From contig VYZI01000012.1 in assembly GCA_013397695.1 (NCBI GenBank), positions 5,219,040-5,283,039 of the forward strand: a stretch of 64,000 nt of DNA. Reading direction: 5' to 3'. Shown here piece by piece: positions 25,801 to 37,800 of the stretch; the stretch's first letter is position 1; each line of letters opens with the position of its first letter. The DNA comes from Centropus unirufus. Its lineage: Eukaryota; Chordata; Aves; Cuculiformes; Centropidae. The notes below the pieces were generated by a model. It searched no databases. It saw nothing but the letters and a program-made list of their open reading frames with translations, and was not told the origin of the DNA. The translations under genes were made by a program, and so were the position numbers.

Positions 25801-28800
25801 ATTTTGAATAGGAAGGTCTTACAGTATTTCTTGGTGATTGATGCTGCTAAATCCATTCAACTAATTAGTGCAGGGGTAGAATCAGATTTTCTTCTCTATG
25901 CTGCAGTCCGCCCATGCTGGTAGAACTGAAGACCTTATATAACTTCTTTGTGTTAGCATTAATTGAGGCAATACTCCAGAATGCTAGGATGAAATACATG
26001 TAGTTAGAAGCCAATAAGCAATAAATTGTCTCCTGGCTTTTATGCTTTCAAAGAATAATCTCTTGTGAATTATGGCCATAAAATATATGCATCTAAAGTG
26101 GTTCGCAATAAATGTTACCTTACTTAAGTCATTAATATGTGTGCCAAGTTTTCTAAGTCCTACTTAAAACAATTAGTAAAATAAACATTTTGAATTAGAG
26201 CAGTAATAGCCTATAAAGTGGTATTGAAGCTGTTTGCTTTAACAAATGGCTTTAAGATATACTATGTGGTACATACACAGTGTATGTGGAGTGCCTATGA
26301 TGTGATGCTCTTTTGTAATATGTACGTTCAAGCTTACATTTTAACTCTGACTGAATTGTGAGCTGTACTAAAATATGACCCTTTCATATCAGAATTGTTT
26401 GGACGCTGAATTTCCCATAGACTTGAAATTCCTTAGTTACGTTAACACAAAATATGCATGCATGGCAAACTCAGTGACTTATCTTCAAACTGCTTCAATT
26501 GTTTTGTGGTTTTTTAAAATACAGAATATTAAGCATTTCCTCAGTCTTCTCATGAGCAGTAAGATGACTTGTGCTTAGTAAAGGTGAAGTTCAGTCAGAG
26601 GAACAGTGAGCATATCCCGATAAGGGCACAAGCAGATAAAATTATCTAGCTGTGATGCTAGAACTAACACTTCAGCCCTCATTTTATTAGAAAACTATAA
26701 ACTTTGAAATGATTAGCGCTGAACTGATGCTTCATTACCTGCATCTGACAGGAAGATTTAACTGCACTAGCTGCGTGCTGGTGCTGAATTTCCTGAGCGA
26801 GGACTGGATTCTGTATTTAAAAAATAAAGGCAAATAAACCCACTCCGACATTTCCTCTGGAATCCCATAAAAAGCTTACGGTATATATGCAAAACAATAC
26901 ACGTGACTATAGTCTTTAATGATATCTTTCTGTCAAGTCAGAATAGGTGGCATGTACTATGAAGTTAGATATATTTCTATTTATTATATGTACGAGCCAG
27001 TTTTGCCCAGATGTTTAAAAGATAGCAGTACGCATTCATGTTTTTTCAGTGGAATATAATAAAAAATATTTGAACTTCACAAGATACTTTTAAAGTTGAT
27101 TTGCATACCTAATAATTATTATCTATTCATGGTTGTAAATGAAGGCATTCCTAAATGCCTTAGGCATTCCTAACCTTTTTTCAGTGCATAGGTTTCCTTG
27201 TAGTTTTTATTGTCTTGATCAGCACAAATGTATTTGCTAGTTTTTGTCTGTAGAATACTTAGCCCAATAGTTAGCAAAAACACATTCAAAAATTAACTTA
27301 GTGCCTACCATAAAGTCGACATGGGCGTGCATGACATATACTCTGTATTACAATGGATTGAATATTAATTTGGTAAAGAAAAATAAAATTTATCCACTAA
27401 CTTAAGCCTGAATTAATTAAAAACCTAATTGAACACATTAAACAGAATGAGTATGTGCTATTTCAGAGAAACAAGTTGTGATTACAATAACACTGCAGGA
27501 TCTGGGACAAGTACCGTATAGGGATATGGTGATCCAAACAAACTTCTACAGGTAGCTATGTCTCCTGAAACACAGTAATAAGCTTTCTCAAATACTTGGT
27601 TGTAAGAAATAAAACAAGTTGGGCACGTAATCTGGCAAACTGACTTTTTAAAAATAGCCATGTGATTGTATAAAATGTACCTAGAGCAAGCATTACCTAC
27701 ATCCATACAGTAATAATAACTTATTAAATGTTACTCGTATGATTCTGCACATTGTGCTGGTAGAATACATTGTTCAAATTTAGCAGGTCCACTTGATTGA
27801 TCCACTTACATAGTTTTTTGGCTGCAATTCTTCCCTGTATTTTACTTAACGCTGAAAGTTCCTAAATAAATGTTTCTGGTTTTTGTCTCATGACAGAGAA
27901 TATGTATGTCTTGATAAGCTCATCAAAATTATATCTTTCCAGGTCGTGTGTATGCTGTCTTGTCCAGAAGAGAAGGCAGAGTGTTACAAGAAGAGATGAA
28001 AGAGGGGACCGATGTGTTTATTATTAAGGCAGTCCTGCCAGTAGCAGAAAGCTTTGGTTTTGCTGATGAAATCAGGAAGAGAACTAGTGGCCTGGCCAGT
28101 CCGCAGCTGGTGTTCAGCCACTGGGAGGTAAAAATCTCTATTAGCTCCATCTGTTTTGGTGATCTATTTCCTGTAGATGTGGCATGCTGGAATAATAAGC
28201 GGAAAAGGTTAAGTTTTGGTCAAGACATTTGATTAATCCCTTTTTAAAATGGAGAGGAAAAAAAAAGAGCCATATATTAGTCTTACTTGCTTTTATGGAT
28301 GTGCTGTTCAGAAATTTTCTTTAGGTGGGGTGCTATTTTATTTCAGTAGTAAATAAGTTCTTCACAAATGAAACTGATTCTTCGTAAATGTGTTTTCCTG
28401 AGTTTTATGTGCCTTTTTTAATGAGTTCTTTGGTAACCTTGTTTGGAGAGTGGAAAAAAAACAAACCACAAAACCGTAGCCTACTACTAAAAGAAAATGT
28501 AACAACAATGCATATAAGAGTTTACTTTTTAGAGGTTAGCTGACATCTAGATATTTTTTTGTCCTTAAATATTCCAAGTCAACATCTGTTTTCATACTTA
28601 AAGGCAAAGGGAATAAATTTCATTCTTTCAAAATTAAGTCTGGTGATAGTAAGAGGAGGTGTTCTCAAAATCATTCCCTTTGGTCATCTTTGTCACTTAA
28701 AGAAATGAAGAGGTGAAAGTGAAGGTATAAAGGAAATACACAAATGGGAAAACTGATAAGAGAGTGTCATCAGCTGAGAGTGCGCTGTATTTGGTTCCTA

Positions 28801-31800
28801 TGATGTGAATAGTAGATCTTCAAGAGGAAATAAAAAAGCTGTAAATCAGAGTTCCTTGCACAAGACAAACAAACCTGCATTGTGTAGGGCTCCTTGGAAG
28901 ACTAGTGAAGGAGCTAAAAATGGGCACAGGGGCAAGAGTAGCTGGTTATAAGCTTTTCACATTAAATTCACGTTAAATTAGTTGTTTTGTTTAATGGTCC
29001 TTTATTCAGTGTTAGGATCATAGAAACTTTTGTAGATGGCTTAGAAAGTTGGGGGGTTTGTTTTTGTTTCATCTTCTGACCTATTTTGTGTCCTCAAATG
29101 TCAAGTCTCTAAGTACAAACAACTACAGATTTTTGAGGTCAGTAATACTCCATGCAGTTGCCAGCTATGGTCTGTTTACCACCATTTCTCTTTGAAGTAT
29201 TTGCTGGTTCTTCACGTGGTGTGGATTCTTGCTCATTTTCTGTAGCTAAATTCTCCTGGCTGGTCATAGCTGTTAAACACTTAACTAGCAGTATTTCTTT
29301 GGTAGTATTATTTTCTTAGTAATTGTGGTAAACATCTCAGGTATTTTATGTGGATGCTAATGGAAAAGGAGGATCCCTGCAAGCCAGGCAAGTCATGCTC
29401 TTCCAAAAGAGCTGGGAATCCCTGAAGCAGTACACTTGGGATGTCCTTTATGTCTTCCTTGGCAATGATACGCTACTGGTGTTTGTGACTTACATGGTCT
29501 TTTGTCTGAAGGGCCTCTTGATGTCGGTGTCCTGAAGGAATACCAGTCAGAAGGATGTTAATTCCAGCTAACCATTGTTTTGTATCAATTTCTTTAGACT
29601 TTGTCGATACTGAGCAAAAATGTAAACACCTGACCTCTCTGATCTTCCCTTTTATCCCCAAACCTTGGCATATATGTTCCCTCTGTCAGATGCTATGAAT
29701 TTCATGTAAAAAGATGTTCACACGTAATGATAGGTATGCGTAAGAGAGGGAGATTTGAACACCTGGCAACATTTTCTAAAGCTGACCCTCAGGAGACGTT
29801 GTAATTGCAGCTGGCGGGTTAAAATGTAGTGGCAGTAGGACAGGTGATTGTGTAAGCCAGTCACCTTTCCACCTGGCCAGTCTGCTGGTGGCAAGAGTTG
29901 GGGGTTTTTTTGTCACATTGAGAGTCATGCTGACATATTTTTGTGACAAAATAAGTCTTACAAAGCTACCAGCAATGTTGGCTCTGTGCAGGGATGTCAG
30001 AGGAAGTGTGTTCCACTCACACATCATCAGCAGAATTGCTAAATAAATATAGTTTTCAGAATCTGTAGTGGCAGTGTGACAGGGAATCAATAAAAAATGG
30101 GTTTGTGGCTCAAATCACATGAGAAATTCGTAGAGCTTCCTTCTGGGTTGTTTTTTTTTTCTCTCTGTATTCTGCTGAAAACAAAACAACCCCTCCAAAT
30201 AAATAAAGAAACCTATCAGGGGTTAGGCTTGACTTTGACAGTATTACTTTCCTGATAAACCATGATGTTATATTATATACATGATAAATGCCAGCATTTT
30301 ATTTGAATCCAAATAATTTTGTGTCATTGTTAAAGGCGGTATGATGTGAGCTCTGTCTATATAATCTCACATTATGCTTTCATTACTGCTAAAGATGGAA
30401 AAAGGAGTGAGGTGTTGCTTTGCATTTCTTAAGCTATTGAGTGCATGGTTGATGCTTTCATTGCGTATTATCCAAACCCTTCCATGATGTTCTGAATCAG
30501 TTCTGTCAGTGGTGGTTTCTCAGTGGGCTTCATCTGAGTACCTGGGATGTGGATTTCTCTACACAGGTTCCTCCGAATATGTTGTTATCCCTATTTTATA
30601 GATAGCGACATGGCTTTTTATTATTTTTAAGCTTTGGAGCACTTAATCATGGAAACCACATGTAAGAGTATGTTTAAAAATGAGGTTTTAATGATTTTAA
30701 TTATTATTCTTATATTTCATTAATATGATTTGTAGGCAATAAACGCAGGAAAGTCACTGATAGAGCCTGGGTAAAATGGACCTGTGGAAATAAAATTACC
30801 GTTGTTTTCTCCAATTCATGAATGTATTTTGTGTAGTTTACGTTACTTAAGTTTGACTGTAAGTTATTCCATATCCCTTTAACCTCCTGTCTCTGAAAGA
30901 ACACAAAATGTTGGGAATTTTATAATTTATTTTTTTTATTTTTGAAGCTTTTGCAAGATGGTTATGGATACAAAATAACTGAACTCTCCTGTTGGGTTTA
31001 TAACTTCCATCTCTCTCACCTGCTCTCTTTATCTTTCTTAATATTGTATTTTTGCAAAACCTTGTAATTTACAATCAAGACCCTGTTGAGAGAAAATACT
31101 CTTAAGGAAGACAGAAATATTTAGAATTGGGAAATTTTTTTTTCAGGTTAGTTATGATGAGAGCGGTCTGTTTTCACACTTCCTTTAACAGGCTCATCTA
31201 GAAGCATGTACATTAATTCTGAGAGTATGTATTGTGTTTATTTGTTTGATACATGACTTGATCTGTAGTGGTGTGAAGTGGCAGCATTCCATGAAAGCAA
31301 GATCTGACTGGAAGGAAGTCAAACAATTTGTGAAAAGAGAGGCTGGAAAGGAGTTGCTGGTTTTTTTTTCTCTTTCAGGATGTGGTACAGAGATAAGCTA
31401 TTTATAAAATAGACGAGCTGGTACACAGATATTTGGTACAATGTGAAAGTTTGCATTTTAATAAAATAGCTGTGACTTATTATGAGAATATTTATGTGTG
31501 GGTACTTCAGTAAAATTCTTGAGCATGTTGTAGATATTTCTCCTCCCACCTTCTGCCGCTTAATCCTCCTGCCCAGCATGATGTTGTGTGCAAGTGTGTC
31601 AGGTGCTCAGCGCTTTGCACAGTCACTCACTACCTCCTGAGCAGGAAAGGAGGTGATATCTGCTTTCCACTGTGTTGGAATGGCTGAAGAAAAATGGAGA
31701 AGCTGAATCTGCAGAGAGCAGGGTATTTCTGAAAAGGAAGCGTTCGGGGCCTTGTAAAGGCTTACAGAAAAATAAGATACCCATTGTGAAAGGGTTTTTC

Positions 31801-34800
31801 ACTGAATCAGAAAGACCCCATGAGTGGTTAAATGACAACCAAGGAAAGAGGCAAACTTATAGAATCTTTCCCTGAGATTTTAAGATTTCAAGGACAGGCT
31901 GAGATCCTGACTGCTTCAAAAGCGACATGACAAAACTAGCATTAAATCTTTACCTATTCTTCAATTGTATTGTGCTGTGCCAAAGTATTTCCACGCTGTA
32001 GTACAGAAATCACTTCAAAAACATATTTGGACAGCTCTGCGATACAGATTGTGGCAGCGCCTGGTCATTTGCTAGCACCACTGCATGTCATCCGAGGCTG
32101 ATGGAAAGCAACTGTTTATCTGGGGATTACTTTTGAAGTTGCCCAATGTCATCTTGCAACACTGCACCAAGGCCTGTCTTTTCTTTCACATGGGAGTAAG
32201 CAATGACTTGTAAAATTTCCTGGCTGTTAAGGCACTGGTGTGGTACGTGTGTTAAGTTGTAGTGGGCTGCCACACTGCCTGCACGGGTTTCCTGTGCTCT
32301 GGAGCTTGGGTTCCATGCAGGAATTAGCCTGCATTGGGTACCTCTGCATTGCCTTGTGTGGGATACTCGAGGAAGGGATGGCTTACTGGAGTAAAGGCTC
32401 TTTCTGGATCTGAGGTCTCAGGAGCATAGCCTCTATCTGCTTCTGAGATTGTCATCTCCCTACTCCACATCCCAAAAACTATGAGTCTGTTTAGAGCCCA
32501 GCCCGGCCCACCTGACTTCAGTCTCACTGGGTGCCCTGCCTGGTGTTCTCTGGAAGCGCACTGCCAGTATCCAAACAGCCTTGCATGGTTTGGTTATGCT
32601 CAGTGCAGAAGCCCTTCTGTAGCATTACCCAGCAGGTAACAGGTTTTGAAGGTCATGTTTCAGGTAAACCTCTCCAAAGTTCTGTCATTTTACCTGAAAG
32701 GCAGAGGTAATTTCCAACTGATGGGACTGCCTTAGACTTCTAAGACTCGTACATCAGCTCTTTCAGTTGTGTAGTCTGTGTCATTACTAAGTGATGGACA
32801 CTATTTGAACTGTGAATGCTCTCAAAGTATCTTTCAAGCATAATTTTTTTTCTAAGGTAGAAAGGATTCTGATACACTGAAGGCTGGGTCATCTTTGAAA
32901 TTGTGCATAATAGTTCTTTTGAAATTCTTTTTGAAAAACAGCCTCTGGCATAGTGTTTTTCCTGGCAGGCTAAGGGCTGCCTGTGGTAGTGCCCAATCAC
33001 ACTGACTTTAGTGGTTCTTGGGATTTCTTCTTAAGCAGATCACAAAGGCCATAACGTTACTTGCTGGTCTTAAAACCTTCATTAGACAGGGTAAGACTGC
33101 TCACTCTTTTCATGGTCCAACTACAGCATTTTTCATACTGATGATATTTGGCTCTAAAGAAATTTTCTGTCCTCAACAGGCAGTAAGGACCAGTAGGGGA
33201 AATGCTACTAGGAACATGGCTGTTCTCCCAGATTTGCCTGACCTTTTGTATGTACTAGGCAGATCCCTTCTGTTTGCTTTTGATGCTTCTCTCAACCTTG
33301 TTTTGCATAATTAGGCTGCCTTAGGCAGACACTTTCGAACCATCATTTTGTGAAAACAAGTAGGCAGTGGGACCCACATCACTACCAGAGCCACTGAAAT
33401 ACAAATAATACATCAGCCTCAAATTAAGGCTTAAAATTGCAAATTGTGCTGAGTTGGGAGTGACCTGCTTTAACTCAAATCTTATTGAAAAGTTTGATTA
33501 GCTTATGTAATCACTCGCAGAATGTAGTACGTATGGTGTTGTCATTCAGTAGTAACAAAGTATGCTTGCAGTATTTGTTTTTTTATCGATTAATTATTAC
33601 AGGTATCCCGATTATGTCTCTGATAAAGACACTGGTGTTTATGGTTTAAATAATTAATGTGGAGGTTGTTGGGCTGAAAGAAAATGACAGCTGTTTTGCC
33701 TGTGCTATTCCACATGCTGTTACTAAACAAGTCTTCGGAGACCTTATTGTTTGGGTGCGTTGGTTTGAATAGTGATATTTAATGCAGCATCTTGCTTTAG
33801 AATGATTTCACTTTCTCAAGGATACCTTTGCCCTTGCAGTATTTGAAGTAATCTGTTCACCTCTTTTGAAATACCTAATCCCAGCTGACTTAATTAGAAA
33901 CACTACCTTATTTATACGTGGAGTGGGCTCACGGTTCTGCAGTCAGCTGTGGAACACACTCTTCAGCGTCTATGTCACTGTGTTTTAAGTATAATGGGAT
34001 TCTGGTGATTTGCTTATAGTCATACTTAAAACAAATTGTAACGCCGAGGCTTTTACAAAGTAGATGAAGGCAGATATTGCTAAACAATACTTTTAGGGAA
34101 CATTTCTATCCCTTAAGATCTGTATTTGTAATAATAGATTTAAGAGTTATATCAGCTGCTGTGCACCAATTCGTTTTATTGTATTGCATTTTATATGGCT
34201 GCATTTTTAGAAAATACTTGTTCTCTAGTGGACTAAATGCTAATCCAGTGATCCACTACACAAATCTTGATTTATTGTTCACTTTTGAAAAGAAATTGTT
34301 TTCAGAAGAAGCTTGCAGATGTCATATAGAAATATTTGGTTGTGTAAACAAGGAAGCAGTAGCTGTCTTGCTGCTTTGTTGTGCACATTTTGAACAAGTA
34401 AACTTGTGTCCATTCTGGATTATTTGCAGTGGAGGCTACTGTTGTCCCCATCACATTATTCTGCTGTTGAATAATAAATAAGCATCAGCCAGTGACTGGT
34501 TTTTGCTATTACAGAGAACAATTCCTAAGTTCTAGCAAATGCTCTGGAAGAGAAGATACACAGAGTTTTCTAATTATCACACACAGTATGGTGGTATTTT
34601 AAAATATACTTTACCATAATGGTAATTATACTGTCATGTCATTGTTTGTATTGTGTCTTTCTCCTAACATTGGTTCTTGTGTACATCTTTTGTCTGTTAT
34701 ACTTCAGCTATAAACAATTTGGCTGTGGTAATTTTCCTGTCACCTCTGCTCAGTGATTCCCAGACATGCATGGCACAGAGGCAGAATGGCAGAAGGGCAG

Positions 34801-37800
34801 CCTAAAGACCTTTCACATAGTCCCAGAATCCTTTAGGCTGGAAAAGAGCCTTTGGATCATAAAGTCCAACTATAAACCTGGCATTGCCAGCTCTGAACCA
34901 TGTTCCTAAGCACTTTGGAATATCTTAAATATAATTTAAATACCTCCAGGTATGGTGATGCCACCACTTTCCTGGGCAGCTCTTCCAGTGATTGACAACT
35001 GTTTCATCATCCCTTGGTGCAACTTGGGATCATTTCTTCTTCTCCTATCACTTGTTACTTGGGAGAAAAGACCAGCACCTTTGATAGAAAGTTAGCTACA
35101 TTGCTTGGGTCGCCTAAAGATGTGAGAGTCATGTGATTTTTTTAATTTTCAGTTCTGTTTTGATTAAAGCTTTTGTTTGGGAGTGTAACTTCCTGAAAAA
35201 GCTATCACAATTGCTATCACATTTCTGAATTTTAAATTATTCTTACACTATATATTTTAGTTTTGTACTAACAAATTAGATTGTGGAAATATTTAAATAA
35301 TTTTAAAGTAAAATGCAACACACAATAAACTTTTGTGGGTGACTTTTCTACTCTGATCCTGTAGATCTTCCAGGGCCAACATTATATGTTCTTTGTTAAA
35401 CAACTACCTCATATTCCAGAAGGATTGGTACATTTCAACCCTAATTAATCATTTAGGACTTTGTCCAGACAAAAACTCAATTTGTGTCACAGATTCCAGA
35501 GTCATCCCTATGTGGTTCGCATGAATACAAACAATAGCTCAGGCGTTAAAAGGCTTCTCAGCTCTAATTCCAGGAAACCCAGACCCTCAATTCTGACAGC
35601 TACCATTGTAAGTAATATGATGACAATGCTTTTGGAGTATTATGCAGAAACGTGTTTTTTTTTCCCCTTCTGCTTGCTTGCACTGTATTAACAGAGTATG
35701 AGGAATGATGGATGCCACCTGCTATGTGCATTTGCTTTGAGACATAAATACGACGTGAATAGAAGAGGGACAGCCTCGTCTGTGCCCTCACCTTCACTTA
35801 CAGAATCACAACTTTTAAAAAAGAATACTTCTCACATTTTTGGTGTAGCTGTCAGGAACACTGATGTGGAGTTGCATTGCAGTTACCTTAATGTGGCTTT
35901 TTGCTAACCTCTTAAAGGAGCACAGCTGGTGCCCCCGGTTCCAGCTGAGTCAGCAGATCTGGCTTTCACTTTTCCATTGCTTACCATGGTGTGGAAATAC
36001 TAACAGTGTGTTCTAATAAACCTCATCTTTTGCACTCTGTCCATGCCACCATTCAGATAGGCATGATCCACTAACACGCAGTTTCAAATGCCAGCATAAC
36101 TTGCTCTGGAAGCCGTATGTAGAGCCTGAATTAGACAGGTTGAGAAGCCAGGGTAGCTCCTGTGGGTACTGAGGTGGCTTTTGGAATCTGGTTTATGTCA
36201 CTACAGGTTTACTCTTCATCATGTCATGGTACGTGGTTCTCTCAGGAGTCTGCAGCTTCTGCTGCCTTAAGTTTGTAGGTTTACTCTTGCTGGCTACTAA
36301 ATACCAAAAAGTACAAAGATTCAAGCCTCCTGTTAAATTGGCTTCTCTAAGACCTAGCGATACCTGTTGGAGCAGAACGAATTTTTACCAGTGGAAGAAG
36401 TATTCACTGCAAACTTCACTTACATTAATAGAACAATTTTTTCATCAATTATTGAAAGACTCTGTCTGTCAAACCTGTGAATTTTCTTAAACATCCATCG
36501 CTACAGTATTCAAGTATTTATAAGTGGGTTAGGTCTGGAATTTCAGTCCTGTATCCTTTTGGACTCTTCCATTGTATTCATTCTTCAAAAACCACTGTTT
36601 ATCTGTGGGCATAATTAATGTGTTAGTTTTCTAGATAATGTGAAAAAAAAAAACTTCAACAAAAGGGATAGTAACGGCCTTTTGAATTATCACAGTTTGC
36701 AGCTGTATGGTCTCACTCGGCAGTACAGTCTGGAGCAAATCCATTGAGCAGGAGTCACTTATTCACATGTTCTTGGACTCTGACATTTCTGTTCAGCTCT
36801 TCAGGCGGGTCATGCGTGGGGAAGTTCGAGGTGGTTTTACATTGTTAAGATGTTCAGTATGAACATCGCTACAACTCCATCGAAACAACATGCAGCATTT
36901 GCTGAAAGTTGAAAAAAAAAACCAAAAACCTGCTAGTCTTCACTGCCCCTTTTCATTATTTCTAGTGCATAAAATTTTCAAGCTGTGGGAGAGTGGGACC
37001 CATTCTTTTTTGTTTATTAATGCAAGCTGGCAAGGAATTGCCTTTACATTTCTAGGCATTGGATATAAGGCGCTGCACAAGACATCAGAGTGGATATGGC
37101 GGGCGTATTCCTCTATTCTTACAGAGTCCTCACTTATGTGTTAAAAATAAATGTAGAAACATTTGGAAGGCCAAGTTCCATAGTGCTCATTTCAAAGCTC
37201 TGCCTGCTTTTGGTTTTCAGCCAGAAAACCTTAAGCACAGTCATTTCCCACCTAAATTTTTGAGACTGGGTGTCACTTTCAGCACATGAATAATATTCCG
37301 CTTAATTTACCAGGACTACATATAATACTTAACTGTGACTTGTAGTACTGTTTTTTGCTGGTTAAAGAGCTAAACATGCTGTTTTTCAGGATTGACCCTA
37401 CAATACTACCTAATGCAAAATAGCCATCTTCTGCCATAGTAGTTTTTCTAACTCTCCATAAAGTGTAATTTGTTTGGTTGTGTTGGGTGTTATTTGACAT
37501 GAGGTATTAAATTAGGATTTTATAACCAATGTCGTTTCTGGGGAAAATTGTCCAATTTAAACCATCATTTTAAAATTCCTTTTCTTGTTCATTTCTGTAA
37601 GTTAAATAAGCTTTAAGAAGGTTTGCTTGATTTGAAATATAAAGCAATTACAAGTATTTGCCAGAAGAAAAAGTTTCAAACACTAGAAATGGTTTATTAC
37701 ACTAAGCTAAAATTGTTGATTTAGGGAATTTTGTTCCCTCCTTATCAGTTATTAATCTTAGTGCTAACATATATTTCAGAATTTATTAGAAAGTGATGGT

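Larger units (their letters stand above)
24890..27942 (+). other. EFL1 intron (3.05 kb)
   Basis: A GT-AG intron, phase 1. The coding frame stays open 14 codons past the donor, to TGA at 24931-24933, and an AATAAA sits at 24903-24908. The intron also holds a perfect AT inverted repeat at 25046-25067 and a small direct repeat at 27143-27172. No gene is seen. Confidence 0.93.

Noticed and set aside
31672..31875. 67-codon hydrophilic frame that looked like a possible exon
   Set aside because: It is open on both strands, has no matching acceptor or donor in the EFL1 phase, and resembles no EFL1 segment; the flanking EFL1 exons join perfectly without it.
34077..34481. 134-codon plus-strand frame in the last EFL1 intron
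   Set aside because: Composition is rich in Phe, Leu, Ile and Cys as in random AT-rich frames; no domain, no splice context, no flanking retrocopy signs.
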